DNA of 39,830 nt, from positions 1-39,830 of the forward strand of contig NZ_AUMJ01000054.1 in assembly GCF_000430625.1 (NCBI RefSeq). Reading direction: 5' to 3'. The DNA comes from Aneurinibacillus terranovensis DSM 18919 (GTDB lineage Bacteria; Bacillota; Bacilli; Aneurinibacillales; Aneurinibacillaceae). Made by a program: the position numbers and the translations under genes. The notes under the pieces were generated by a model, which was not told the DNA's origin, ran no database searches, and was given only the letters and a program-made list of their open reading frames with translations. Below, in pieces: positions 7,811 through 16,712 of the stretch; positions within the stretch are counted from its first letter, which is position 1; each line of letters starts with the position of its first letter.

Positions 7811-8866
7811 ATGCGTCATATTTCAATTGATAACGTAGAATCAGGGCAGGTTCTTGGAAAAAGTATTTACACGAGTGATGGCAGAACACTGCTGAACGCG
7901 AATGTATTACTCACACCGATGATGATTACCCAACTGCGCCGAATCGGTGTAACCATGCTGTATATTCAAGACAAGCAATTTGAAGATGTTGTCATTGAAG
8001 ACATTGTGTCTGAGGAAACCAGACGGGAAGCGATCTCTTGTTTTTCAGATTCCATACAGAGTATCCAGGAAGGCAAGAGCGTAGATGTAAAAAAAGTCAC
8101 GAAGACGATTACCAACATTGTCGATGAAATCTTGCGAAATAAAAATATTTTGGTGCATTTAACGGATATACGAACAAAAGACAACGAGGTATTTATCCAT
8201 TCGCTAAACGTGTGCATGATGTCGGTCATTATTGGCGTCAATATGGGATACAGCGTGGAAAAGCTCAAAGACCTGGCCCTTGGTGCGTTATTTCACGATA
8301 TAGGAAAAGTAGTAAAGGGTACGGAACCGCTGCCAAAAGGTGCCGAAACCAAAGAGAAGGAGCACCATTCGTGGATTGGGTTTAATGTGCTGCGGAAAAA
8401 GCATGAGTTCAATCTGGCCATCGCTCATGTTGCACTCCAGCATCATGAGCATATAGATGGTACAGGGCAGCCGCGAGGGCTAAAAAAAGAAGAAATTCAT
8501 GAATATGCTAAGATTGTAGCGGTAGCCAACTATTATGATAGTCTCATTTCGCCGTTTTCTTCCGAACCAACCTATTTGCCGTATGAAGCCAGTGAATTTA
8601 TCATGGGCTTGACCAATACGCTATTTGACCACGAGGTCACCATTCAATTTTTACGTTCAATTGCGTTGTACCCGACAGGAACGTCTGTCAGATTAAGCTC
8701 CGGAAAAGTTGGCGTAGTCGTCGGCCAGCACAAAGGTCTCCCCGCACGCCCGATTGTTCGGCTCATCAAACAGCATGCGAATGCGCGATATTACGAAGAC
8801 CCGGAAGTGAACGAAGTCGATTTAGCGAAGATGACAACGGTTTTTATTAAAGAAGTTTATAATTAA
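7811..8866 (+). CDS. HD-GYP-type phosphohydrolase with variant GYP motif
   Basis: Probably a cyclic-di-GMP phosphodiesterase-like or related HD-superfamily signalling enzyme. Of 351 residues, 1-115 form an N-terminal region typical of soluble HD-GYP proteins in Firmicutes (IDNVESGQVLGKSIYTSDGRTLL). The HD-GYP domain covers about 115-300: H130, the metal-binding pair H162-D163 in LFHDIGK, H185/H186, then HHEHIDGTGQPRGL at 211-224. The last motif is normally HHE..DGxGYP; here GYP reads GQP. The C-terminal ~50 residues (PTGTSVRLSSGKVGVVVGQ) form a small beta unit seen in many such proteins. A ribosome site GGGAGAGGAAG precedes ATG 7811. It is flanked by terminators on both sides. Whether the GQP variant keeps c-di-GMP hydrolysis is unknown. 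Confidence 0.85.
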   Translation: MRHISIDNVESGQVLGKSIYTSDGRTLLNANVLLTPMMITQLRRIGVTMLYIQDKQFEDVVIEDIVSEETRREAISCFSDSIQSIQEGKSVDVKKVTKTITNIVDEILRNKNILVHLTDIRTKDNEVFIHSLNVCMMSVIIGVNMGYSVEKLKDLALGALFHDIGKVVKGTEPLPKGAETKEKEHHSWIGFNVLRKKHEFNLAIAHVALQHHEHIDGTGQPRGLKKEEIHEYAKIVAVANYYDSLISPFSSEPTYLPYEASEFIMGLTNTLFDHEVTIQFLRSIALYPTGTSVRLSSGKVGVVVGQHKGLPARPIVRLIKQHANARYYEDPEVNEVDLAKMTTVFIKEVYN

Positions 8867-8879
8867 ATGCCTATTAAGC

Positions 8880-8915
8880 AAAAACGACCTTCTTGTATCC
8901 AAGATGGTCGTTTTT
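8880..8915 (+). terminator. Rho-independent terminator after the HD-GYP gene
   Basis: Perfect 10-bp arms AAAAACGACC (8880-8889) and GGTCGTTTTT (8906-8915) around a 16-base loop, ending in a T-run. The symmetrical A/T flanks allow it to work in both directions. Confidence 0.8.
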
Positions 8916-8948
8916 ATCTTAGGCCGTTTGTTTAACTAGCTTTTCCCA

Positions 8949-9062
8949 TTACGCAAAGTAGTAGTAGCTTCCCTTTGTGAGCCTTGGCCCTCCCTCGATT
9001 TCACTAAAAGGTAGTTCGCTCCCATTCTTTATGTTGAAGGCTGATTTTGCTTGTATATTCAT
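8949..9062 (-). CDS. Possible 37-residue peptide
   Basis: A short minus-strand frame, MNIQAKSAFNIKNGSELP... ending GSYYYFA, lies in the gap downstream of the TerD-TerB fusion gene. GGGAGG is present, with 12 bases to this ATG; a nearer ATG, 4 bases after the site, opens only a two-codon frame. The composition (GGPRLTKGSYYYF) looks protein-like, but the frame is too short to judge by eye and I know no family for it. Confidence 0.3.
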   Translation of the reverse strand: MNIQAKSAFNIKNGSELPFSEIEGGPRLTKGSYYYFA

Positions 9063-9146
9063 AGCTTCATAAAACCTCCCAAAGTATCTTATGCGTGTAT
9101 GAAAGGATACTTCCTTATACCTCAACAAATCAATGGTAGGACGTTC

Positions 9147-10592
9147 TTACTCCAAAAACTCCGCCGGATTGAGATAAAGCTCACGGCAGATTTCACTGAC
9201 GGCCTGCTTTTCCTGTGGATCGAAGTTGCCGTCCGCCATTCCAATCGCACAGCAGAGGCGGACAATCAGGCGGGCGGCTTCCGGTTTGCCTTTCATTTTT
9301 CCCACAGCCCGCAGCGCTTCCGCCTTCGCCAGCATCGGGTCAGACTGGAAGTTCCCGGTGAAATGATTAAAGCGGGAGATAACTTGATTAATATCAAAAA
9401 CGCGCAGCTCTTCACTTTGTTGAATAAAGTCAATCATTTTTTGCTTCTCCGCCTGGCTGACCGTACCATCGGCGGCAGCAACCACCGCACAGCCTGCTAC
9501 AACAGAATCGAGTAAATCTTGTCCTTTATAACGGTTTAGCATTTCTTTGGCACGTTGTTTTTGCTCATTTACCCATTTCATGTAATCCGTTGTTTCCGTT
9601 GACCATTTATTACCGCAGCGTGTGCAGGAAAACTCCAATTTTTTACTTCCAATAAATCCACCCAGAAGTCCGATCGGCCCGAAAATAATTGTACCAACGG
9701 CCGCTTTCCCGAATCCGAACCCTTTCTTGCCGCTTACAATTTGCGTGGAATGGCAGCGTGGGCAGCGCATCATATCATTACTGTACGAGCCGTTATACGA
9801 ACCTTCATGATAGGCACCTGCACCACCGACATAACTTCCTCCTGCAGTAGACGGGCTGTTGAAAGGCTGGCTATATGGCTGTGAGACTGGTGAAGGCGAC
9901 TGCCATTGTGTTGTAGCGGAAGGTGAGGGAGGTTGCCAGGTAGTTGATGGTGTTGGTGTCGACGGCTGCTTCCAGGAAGTGGAGGTGGGTGCTGTCGACG
10001 GGGACGGAGACTCCGCCACTTCAAGCCCGAAGTTGCGGCACAGGGCGGCGAGTCCTCCCTGAAATCCGCTCCCAACCGCACTGAACTTCCATTCTCCTTT
10101 ATAGCGGTACAATTCGGCTGCCACGATCGCTGTCTCTACTGAAAACTGCTGCCCCAGATTATAGCGTATTAGTTCCTCACCGTTCTCCTGATTGAAAATA
10201 CGGACGTAGGAATTAGCCACCTGGCCAAAGTTTTGCCCGCGCTGGGCGGCTTCATGAATGGTTATCGTAAAGGAGATTTTTTCAATGTGGGATGGTACGT
10301 TATGTAAATCGATGGTGATTTGCTCATCATCGCCGGAACCCATCCCGTTTCGGCTGTCGCCGCTGTGAACAACCGCCCCACCGGCTCCCCTTGGATTATT
10401 ATAAAAAATGAAATCAGCGTCATTCTGCACTTTCCCCGATGCGCCGACCAAAAAAGCGGATGCGTCTAAGTCAAAAGGTGCCCCGCCCGCAAATCTGCTT
10501 GCATCCCACCCGAGTCCGACAATAATGATTTTCAGGTTCGGGTTGGTTTTCGTCAAGTCCACTTTTTGCCCTTTGCTTAATTGAACTGCCAC
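9147..10592 (-). CDS. TerD domain - zinc ribbon - TerB domain fusion protein
   Basis: A 481-residue multidomain stress protein. Residues 1-191 are a complete TerD domain ([23 protein letters not shown], the Ca2+-binding GSGDDEQ near 86-91, [20 protein letters not shown]). Residues 193-275 are a Pro/Ser/Thr-rich disordered linker. Then comes a zinc ribbon made of CPRC (277/280) and CTRC (323/326), split by a Gly-rich hydrophobic hairpin [16 protein letters not shown] (300-315). Residues 355-478 are a TerB domain with the two acidic helix-start motifs [12 protein letters not shown] and [11 protein letters not shown]. It lies divergent from the ter biosynthetic module, with 274 bp between starts. 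The hydrophobic hairpin may touch membranes and so link to TerC; that is inference. AGGAAAGGTGG precedes the start. Confidence 0.92.
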   Translation of the reverse strand: MAVQLSKGQKVDLTKTNPNLKIIIVGLGWDASRFAGGAPFDLDASAFLVGASGKVQNDADFIFYNNPRGAGGAVVHSGDSRNGMGSGDDEQITIDLHNVPSHIEKISFTITIHEAAQRGQNFGQVANSYVRIFNQENGEELIRYNLGQQFSVETAIVAAELYRYKGEWKFSAVGSGFQGGLAALCRNFGLEVAESPSPSTAPTSTSWKQPSTPTPSTTWQPPSPSATTQWQSPSPVSQPYSQPFNSPSTAGGSYVGGAGAYHEGSYNGSYSNDMMRCPRCHSTQIVSGKKGFGFGKAAVGTIIFGPIGLLGGFIGSKKLEFSCTRCGNKWSTETTDYMKWVNEQKQRAKEMLNRYKGQDLLDSVVAGCAVVAAADGTVSQAEKQKMIDFIQQSEELRVFDINQVISRFNHFTGNFQSDPMLAKAEALRAVGKMKGKPEAARLIVRLCCAIGMADGNFDPQEKQAVSEICRELYLNPAEFLE

Positions 10593-10866
10593 AATGTATC
10601 CACCTTTCCTCTATACCATGATGAGTACTTTTTTCTTCTGACATACAATACGTTTCAACATGCAAGGGAGTTTCATAAACGGCTTATTTGTTTTAAACTG
10701 CCATTCCCTCCCATTTTACCAGAGTTTCCATTGCTTGCAAAAACATTCTGTTGTCTAGCAGGAATTTGCCTGTTTTCTGCATAAATAAAGAAACATGACA
10801 ATAACAGGAAAAGGAGGGGAAGGGCATCGATTATTCCTGAAAGAGGAAGGAATAAACGCTCGTCAC

Positions 10867-11967
10867 ATGAAATATTTCAGCTATTTATCGCGCACGGAAT
10901 TACAAGAGGTGTTTTTTTCCTGTCCCGGCTTATTTAATAGAAATAGCGAAAAAGAGATTTTAACGTATGCGGTAGGTGCCCTTCTCTATATGCCTGCTAC
11001 GCGTGCGAAAAACATGTTTGATATCATCTCCCGAAAATATGAAGAAGCCCTGTCTATCGGGCTCTGTCTGGAAGACGCGATCGGTGACGGTGAGGTAATC
11101 GAGGCAGAGAGAATACTTCTTTCCCAATTTGAACAGCTTACCAGAGCTATTGTTAAAGGGAAAATCCAGCAGCAGGACATCCCGCTCTTATTTATCCGCG
11201 TTCGTTCCCCCGAGCAGATGACCAGCCTTGCCAGCCGGATGGGCCCTTCCGCCCTCAGTCTTGTAACAGGCTTTCTTTTCCCGAAGTTTTCCCGCGAGAA
11301 TGGCGCGGCTTATCTTGCGGCATTGGAAAAAATGAATGTTGCCTCGCTGTTTCCCATCTATGGGATGCCGATTCTGGAAACACCGGATGTGATGTATAAA
11401 GAAACCCGGCTTGCTGCGCTTTTACATCTAAAGCAGCTGCTGGATTCCAGCAAGGATTTCATTTTAAATGTGCGGATCGGTGCGACCGACTTCTCCGGGC
11501 TGTACGGGCTGCGACGAAGCAATGAGATGACGGTCTACGACATAGCTGTCATCCGCGATTGCATAGCGGACATTGTCAATGTATTCGCGCGTGAAGGAGG
11601 CTACACGGTTTCGGGGCCGGTATGGGAGTATTTCACCCGCGGGTCGGAGGGCCTTATACGTGAAATTATGCTGGATAAGGCAAACGGGCTGATTGGCAAA
11701 ACCGTCATTCATCCGAGCCAGTTGGCTCCTGTCCAGGCGTGTTACGTTGTCAGTCACGAAGAATACAGCGACGCCCGCAGCATTATGGATGGATACAACA
11801 GCGGCTGCGGGGTCACGAAAAGTCCGTATGAAAACAAAATGAACGAAATGAAGCCGCACATACACTGGGCAAAAAAAGTGCTGCTTCGATCAAAAGTATA
11901 CGGGGTGTTCCATGAAGGGAAAAACTATTCCAGTTTGCTTGCCGGAAAAGTATACGTATCACATTGA
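10867..11967 (+). CDS. HpcH/HpaI aldolase / citrate lyase-like enzyme of the ter biosynthetic module
   Basis: A TIM-barrel C-C lyase of the HpcH/HpaI-CitE type, found in ter stress loci. Visible are the metal-binding acidic patch CLEDAIGDGEV, the substrate Arg strand LFIRVRSPEQ, the central YGMPILETPDVMYKETRLAALLHLKQ, and IRIGATDFSGLYGLRRSNEMTVYDIAVIRDCI. The end has GKTVIHPSQ and HWAKKVLLRSKVYGVFHEG. ATG 10867 (MKYFSYL, 366 residues) fits the family's usual N-terminus. The frame is open back to ATG 10795, and the best ribosome-like sites (AAAGGAGGGG, GAGGAAGG) lie 16 or more bases before 10867, so the start is uncertain. The last 56 bp overlap the PRTase gene. The loop after SGPVWEYF looks shorter than I remember for relatives. 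Confidence 0.8.
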   Translation: MKYFSYLSRTELQEVFFSCPGLFNRNSEKEILTYAVGALLYMPATRAKNMFDIISRKYEEALSIGLCLEDAIGDGEVIEAERILLSQFEQLTRAIVKGKIQQQDIPLLFIRVRSPEQMTSLASRMGPSALSLVTGFLFPKFSRENGAAYLAALEKMNVASLFPIYGMPILETPDVMYKETRLAALLHLKQLLDSSKDFILNVRIGATDFSGLYGLRRSNEMTVYDIAVIRDCIADIVNVFAREGGYTVSGPVWEYFTRGSEGLIREIMLDKANGLIGKTVIHPSQLAPVQACYVVSHEEYSDARSIMDGYNSGCGVTKSPYENKMNEMKPHIHWAKKVLLRSKVYGVFHEGKNYSSLLAGKVYVSH

Positions 11968-13405
11968 AGGCGGGATAGATGTTTGCGTCCAAATCGAGGA
12001 CAATCCTTATAACATTCCGCTTGAGGAATTATTTGCGATGGCGGCGCGCAGAAATAAGAAGCGAAATTTCTTGTTTGTCAGCAAAATACTGGGAAAGCAC
12101 ATCCCGGTCGATCCGTATGTGCCGCTGCTTGCCGGAGCGGTACTCGCAGCGAGGTATATTGAAATCGTTTATCAAACGGGAGCTGAGCGTGCACGGAAAC
12201 TGGTACAAGCTCTGCGTAATCCCGAACAGCGGCCGCTTGCGTATGCCCGACTGCGCCAAATGCCGCTGGAATTACCGCGGGATATTGTCGTTGTTGGGTT
12301 TGCTGAAACAGCCACCGCACTTGGTTCCGCGGTGTTCGACTCTTTTGCCGGGCGGGCCCGCTACCTTCACACGACCCGTGAGAGCATAAACGAGATCGTG
12401 CCGGAATTTACATTCGAAGAAGAACATTCCCATGCCACATCCCACCGATGTTATACGTTAGACGGGAAGTTTTTCGCCGGCAGCGAACCGGTTGTGCTCG
12501 TTGATGATGAAATAACAACCGGAAAAACCGCATTAAATATTATAGCGGAACTTCAGCACCGCTATCCGCGTAAAGAGTACGTTCTTGCCTCTTTGCTGGA
12601 CTGGCGTGCAGAGGAGGATCGGCTGCGTTTTCGCGAGATGGAGAAAAAGCTTGGGATTCGGATTCGGTGCGTATCTCTCGTTTCAGGTAGGATAGCGGTC
12701 CGTCATACAGCAACCCTGGAAAGGCCGGAATGGCTCGAAAACCCTGAACGGTTGGAGAAACCGGAAAACCGGGAAATACGGTTGGAAGTAATAAATCAGG
12801 CATTGGTAGTGAAGGCCAATCGCTTCACCAAAACGGCGATAAAGGATAAGAAAAGTATCGCGACGTATCTGCTCTCTCTCGGTGAAAGTCTTCCTTTTTC
12901 CTCATCTGATACCGCAGGGAATCGTAATTCCGCCCTTTATTTGCGGACAAGCGGCCGCTTTGGCATGACAAGCTCAGAAGCACGCGAAATAGATAAGGAT
13001 ATTGAAAAAGTGGCTTTTTTCTTGCGGGGAACGAGAAAAGGAAAGCGTACCCTTTGCATGGGTACAGGGGAATTCATGTTCATCCCTATGCGTATTGCGG
13101 CCCTCATGGGGGAAGGGATCAGCTACCAGTCGACGACCCGAAGCCCGATTTATCAGTCTGCCCGGGAAGGGTATGCGATACAGAATGCTTTTTCTTATTC
13201 CAGCCCTGATGATCCTGCCATCACCAACTATTTTTACAATGTGCGGCCGGGAATGTACGATGAACTTTATCTTTTTGTTGAGCGGGAATCGGAAGCCGGT
13301 CGGATGGAGCCTTTGCTTGATCAATTGCGTTCACTTGGCATTCCCAGGTTGTCGCTTGTCATATTCAACGGGAAAGGGGGAGGAGTGCTTGAAAACAACG
13401 GTTGA
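11912..13405 (+). CDS. Phosphoribosyltransferase-TRSP domain protein (ter locus)
   Basis: Second gene of the ter biosynthetic module, thought to attach phosphoribose to a base-like acceptor. The 497-residue protein has an N-terminal PRTase with the PRPP loop VVLVDDEITTGKT (194-206) and the conserved AARRNKKRNFLFVSKILGKHIPV upstream. A Glu/Pro/Arg-rich low-complexity joint follows at 270-291. The C-terminal TRSP domain carries the literal name-giving TRSP tetrapeptide (409-412) within STTRSPIYQ. ATG 11912 overlaps the previous gene by 56 bp and has a weak GGGGTG site 8 bases before it. The next gene overlaps its end by 17 bp, which suggests translational coupling along the module. No membrane segments are seen. 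Confidence 0.85.
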   Translation: MKGKTIPVCLPEKYTYHIEGGIDVCVQIEDNPYNIPLEELFAMAARRNKKRNFLFVSKILGKHIPVDPYVPLLAGAVLAARYIEIVYQTGAERARKLVQALRNPEQRPLAYARLRQMPLELPRDIVVVGFAETATALGSAVFDSFAGRARYLHTTRESINEIVPEFTFEEEHSHATSHRCYTLDGKFFAGSEPVVLVDDEITTGKTALNIIAELQHRYPRKEYVLASLLDWRAEEDRLRFREMEKKLGIRIRCVSLVSGRIAVRHTATLERPEWLENPERLEKPENREIRLEVINQALVVKANRFTKTAIKDKKSIATYLLSLGESLPFSSSDTAGNRNSALYLRTSGRFGMTSSEAREIDKDIEKVAFFLRGTRKGKRTLCMGTGEFMFIPMRIAALMGEGISYQSTTRSPIYQSAREGYAIQNAFSYSSPDDPAITNYFYNVRPGMYDELYLFVERESEAGRMEPLLDQLRSLGIPRLSLVIFNGKGGGVLENNG

Positions 13406-14516
13406 TTATCCGGTGATGACCCGGCCCGAGCCAATTGGCAGCTATTCGCCCGAAGACGTTGTTTTTCTCTTAAAGGATATTAGCCAAAGCATGGGTGAGA
13501 GCGGGACGGAAGAGCGGGAGAAAGCGATACAGGCAGGCATTCACTATTCTGAAATGCTTCCGCAGGAATATAAGCCTAGCGATGAATATATGCGTATTTT
13601 CCACAGTTCACTGCATGATTCGGCCGAGAAGCTTGCGGTTGCAGTCGGGGTGGTCGCCGAGCGGATTATCGAGAACAAAGGGCAAAATCTTGTGCTTGTT
13701 TCCCTGGCGCGTGCGGGAACCCCCATCGGGATTTTGATTAAACGTTATTTAGAGTATGCATATAACTTGTGGCTACCGCACTACAGCATATCAATCATTC
13801 GCGGAAAAGGCATCGATGAGCATGCGATTCGGTACATCCTGCAGCAGCATCCGGGACAAAGTCTGCAGTTCATTGACGGGTGGACAGGAAAGGGAGCAAT
13901 TACGAAAGAACTTCAGGCAGCGTGTGACAGTTTCGCCGGGAAATATAGCGTCCATCTGCCGGGCGAACCGGCGGTTGTGGCCGATCCCGGTCATTGTGTC
14001 AGCCTGTATGGAACGAGGGAAGATTTTTTAATCCCCAGCGCCTGCCTTAACTCTACTGTTTCCGGGCTCGTGAGCCGCACCGTGCACAGAGATGATGTGG
14101 TGGGTGAATTCGATTATCACGGCGCAAAATTTTATACTGAATTAAAAGAAGAAGATGTTTCGTATTTATTTATTGAAACCATTGCTGGTCTTTATCCGTA
14201 TATCATAGAGAAGGTCCAGCAAAAGAAGCGAAACGATGTCTCCACTCCGCCAGCATGGAAAGGGATGAGAGAAGTAGCGGAGATTGCCCGGCGCTTTTCC
14301 ATTGACAGTATGCACCGAATCAAACCGGGCGTTGGTGAGACAACCCGGGTGCTTCTCCGGCGGGTACCATGGAAGATTCTCATTCATCCCGCGTACCGGG
14401 AAAATCTGAAGCACGTTTTATTGCTTGCGGAAGATCGGGGCGTGCCGGTTGAAGTCTACCCGGATATGTCTTATTCCTGCTGCGGGCTCATTAAGAGAAT
14501 GGGGAGAGAAGATTGA
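13389..14516 (+). CDS. Cysteine protease StiP domain / PELOTA RNA-binding domain protein (ter locus)
   Basis: A 375-residue protein with two parts. The StiP-type domain (about 15-280) has LVLVSLARAGTPIGILIKR, the signature FIDGWTGKGAI (161-171), a candidate nucleophile C219 in PSACLNSTVSGLVSRT and H244 in DYHGAKFY. The C-terminal PELOTA-like domain (about 325-370) is WKILIHPAYRENLKHVLLLAEDRGVP. The start is TTG 13389, just after GGGGGAGGAG and 17 bp inside the preceding gene; an open frame extends back to 13002, but only as a shadow of the PRTase gene. Known ter loci pair this protein with the PRTase-TRSP protein and a HAD phosphatase in a proposed nucleoside-like metabolite pathway. Substrate and protease activity are unproven. 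Confidence 0.82.
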   Translation: MKTTVDYPVMTRPEPIGSYSPEDVVFLLKDISQSMGESGTEEREKAIQAGIHYSEMLPQEYKPSDEYMRIFHSSLHDSAEKLAVAVGVVAERIIENKGQNLVLVSLARAGTPIGILIKRYLEYAYNLWLPHYSISIIRGKGIDEHAIRYILQQHPGQSLQFIDGWTGKGAITKELQAACDSFAGKYSVHLPGEPAVVADPGHCVSLYGTREDFLIPSACLNSTVSGLVSRTVHRDDVVGEFDYHGAKFYTELKEEDVSYLFIETIAGLYPYIIEKVQQKKRNDVSTPPAWKGMREVAEIARRFSIDSMHRIKPGVGETTRVLLRRVPWKILIHPAYRENLKHVLLLAEDRGVPVEVYPDMSYSCCGLIKRMGRED

Positions 14517-15382
14517 TGTTGTTTGCGAGTGATTTGGACCAAACGCTCATTTACTCAAGAAAATCGTTTCGACTGCCGGCGAAGGGGCAGATCTCGCCGA
14601 TTGAAATCCGACTGGTTGAGAGCAAGCAGGAGAAGGAAATTTCTTTTATAACAAACAAGGCTATCGAACAGTTAAAGGAGCTTTCTCAGTGCCTTACTTT
14701 TGTGCCTGTTACGACGCGGACCGTGGAGCAGTACCGTCGAATCTCGCTTTTTGAGGAAGAGATTCGCCCTGTCTACGCGATTACGAGCAACGGGGGGACC
14801 GTGCTGCAAAATAATAGGGTGGATGAGGAATGGCAGCTACTCATTAAGGGAAAACTGCAAAATGGATGCCTGTCGCTTGATGATATCGTAACGCGTTTGA
14901 GTGAACTTGAGCACCCTGAATGGCTTTTCTCGCGGCGAACAGCGGATGGTTTGTTTATTTATTGTATCGTGGAAGAACAGCGTCTTCCGAAGAGCGAACT
15001 TGATGCATTCGGGGGATGGTTAAACGAAAACGGCTGGCAGCTATTTGTTCACGGGCGTAAGCTGTACCTTATCCCCACTGTCGTTAACAAATGGGATGCC
15101 GTGGAGTATGTACGGGAACGAACCGGTATCGATGTTGTGGCGGCGGCGGGGGATTCTTTGATGGATCTCTGTATGCTGCGTTATGCGGACTTTGCGGTGA
15201 GTCCTTCACACGGTGAGATTTATGAGACAGGTGCGGCAAGTGGCGATGGAATGAATATTATCTTTACGTCCGCGTCCGGTATCCTCGCTGCCGAAGAAAT
15301 TCTCACCGCTGTCAAAGCTTTCGGTGAAAACTATGACGATGCAGCAAAACTTGCTATTTTCGACAACATCAGCAGGAAGTAA
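14516..15382 (+). CDS. HAD-family phosphatase (ter locus)
   Basis: A 288-residue HAD hydrolase of the Cof/sucrose-phosphatase-like (IIB cap) type. Motif I is FASDLDQTLI, with nucleophile D6 and acid/base D8; motif II is the VTTR segment, and motif IV is AAGDSLMDLCML. ATG 14516 overlaps the stop of the previous gene as TGATG, so it is translationally coupled, with GGGGAGAGAAG upstream. It closes the four-gene ter biosynthetic module, where it probably dephosphorylates the phosphoribosyl product made by the PRTase; that step is inferred from the shared operon. Confidence 0.85.
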   Translation: MLFASDLDQTLIYSRKSFRLPAKGQISPIEIRLVESKQEKEISFITNKAIEQLKELSQCLTFVPVTTRTVEQYRRISLFEEEIRPVYAITSNGGTVLQNNRVDEEWQLLIKGKLQNGCLSLDDIVTRLSELEHPEWLFSRRTADGLFIYCIVEEQRLPKSELDAFGGWLNENGWQLFVHGRKLYLIPTVVNKWDAVEYVRERTGIDVVAAAGDSLMDLCMLRYADFAVSPSHGEIYETGAASGDGMNIIFTSASGILAAEEILTAVKAFGENYDDAAKLAIFDNISRK

Positions 15383-15433
15383 TACTTATTACAAAGAAAT
15401 GATATAGTAGGAAGCCAGAGGAGGAAGATGTAG

Positions 15434-16042
15434 ATGTCTATTTCTCTACAAAAAGGGCAAAAAATTGATTTAACAAAAGGGAACGCCGGCCTTTCCCGAA
15501 TTGTAGTCGGACTGGGATGGGACCCGGTAAAGAAAAGCGGCGGCGGTCTGCTCGGCTCTTTGTTCGGCGGCGGTGGCGGACCCCAGATTGACTGCGACGC
15601 ATCTGTTCTTATGCTCAACGAACAGAACAGGCTGGAAAGCAAGCAGGACATCATCTACTTTGGAAATTTACAGAGCCATTGTGGCAGTGTCCGGCATACC
15701 GGGGATAACTTAACCGGTGACGGAGACGGAGATGACGAGCAAATCATCGTGGATTTAAGCCGGGTACCTGCCCGTATTCACAAGCTTGTTTTCGTGGTAA
15801 ACATTTACGATTGCCGCAACCGCAAACAGGATTTCGGCATGATTCAGAATGCATTCATTCGGATTGTGGACATGACGAAAAACAGCGAAATTTCACGATT
15901 CAATCTGACTGAGAATTATGCGGGCCGCACCACACTTATCGTCGGCGAGATTTATCGCTATAACGGGGAGTGGAAATTCGGTGCCATTGGCGAAGGGACA
16001 ATGGAAGGTTCCCTCGGAGAAATCGCTCAGCGTTATCAATAA
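15434..16042 (+). CDS. yceC: TerD-family stress protein, YceC-like
   Basis: A 202-residue TerD protein. It differs from ordinary TerD by a Gly-rich insertion (KKSGGGLLGSLFGGGGG, 34-50) before the strand IDCDASVLML and by VNIYDCRNRKQDFGMIQNAFIRIVD, features that match B. subtilis YceC. The acidic Ca2+ loop GDGDGDDEQ is present. AGAGGAGG precedes ATG 15434. It lies 51 bp behind the HAD gene and heads three TerD paralogues arranged like yceC-yceD-yceE-yceF. TerD proteins are cytoplasmic Ca2+-binding stress proteins linked to tellurite, phage and envelope stress; the exact role is unclear. Confidence 0.88.
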   Translation: MSISLQKGQKIDLTKGNAGLSRIVVGLGWDPVKKSGGGLLGSLFGGGGGPQIDCDASVLMLNEQNRLESKQDIIYFGNLQSHCGSVRHTGDNLTGDGDGDDEQIIVDLSRVPARIHKLVFVVNIYDCRNRKQDFGMIQNAFIRIVDMTKNSEISRFNLTENYAGRTTLIVGEIYRYNGEWKFGAIGEGTMEGSLGEIAQRYQ

Positions 16043-16089
16043 GATGCATGTAGTACATAAAAAATAAAAGAAAGTGGGGCTGTATTGTT

Positions 16090-16671
16090 ATGGCAATTAG
16101 CTTATCCAAAGGACAAAAGGTTGATTTAACGAAAACGAATCCGGGTCTTTCCAAAGTTATTGTCGGATTGGGCTGGGATACGAACAAGTATGATGGCGGC
16201 TTTGATTTTGATCTGGACGCTTCCGTGTTTCTTTTAAACGCTTCCGGAAAAGTCGGTTCTGAAAAGGATTTTATATTTTACAACAACACCCAGGGAGCGA
16301 ACGGCGCCGTCGTGCATACGGGGGATAACCGGACAGGAGAAGGAGACGGAGACGATGAACAGATTTCTATTAATTTAAAGGCTGTCCCGGCGAGCTATGA
16401 AAAAATCGCGTTTACGATTACCATCCATGACGCGGAAGCCCGCAAGCAGAACTTTGGACAGGTCTCCAATGCCTATGTGCGCCTTGTCAATGAGGAAACA
16501 GGCCAGGAATTGATTCGCTATGACTTAGGAGAAGATTTTTCTGTTGAGACGGCTGTTGTGGTAGGGGAACTGTACCGCCACAGCGGAGAATGGAAGTTTA
16601 GTGCCATCGGCAGCGGATATCAGGGCGGGTTGGCCGCGCTGTGCCGTGACTATGGGTTGCAGGTTGGCTAA
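16090..16671 (+). CDS. yceD: TerD-family stress protein, YceD-like
   Basis: A 193-residue single-domain TerD protein: [38 protein letters not shown], the Ca2+-binding [10 protein letters not shown] loop, and [20 protein letters not shown] at the end. [24 protein letters not shown] most resembles B. subtilis YceD. The ribosome site is AAAGTGGGG before ATG 16090. It is separated from the preceding paralogue by 47 bp and from the next by 41 bp, so the three are probably one transcript. It is clearly a paralogue of both neighbours. Confidence 0.9.
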   Translation: MAISLSKGQKVDLTKTNPGLSKVIVGLGWDTNKYDGGFDFDLDASVFLLNASGKVGSEKDFIFYNNTQGANGAVVHTGDNRTGEGDGDDEQISINLKAVPASYEKIAFTITIHDAEARKQNFGQVSNAYVRLVNEETGQELIRYDLGEDFSVETAVVVGELYRHSGEWKFSAIGSGYQGGLAALCRDYGLQVG

Positions 16672-16712
16672 TTTTTTCGGTTCTTGACCTATTTAATACG
16701 GGAGGGAAAACC

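Noticed and set aside
9051-9515. A 154-codon plus-strand frame
   Set aside because: It is antisense to the TerB part of the fusion gene and looks like codon-bias shadow.
13002-13388. An N-terminal extension of the StiP/PELOTA frame by 129 codons
   Set aside because: It lies inside the PRTase-TRSP coding region, has no family similarity, and a strong ribosome site marks TTG 13389.
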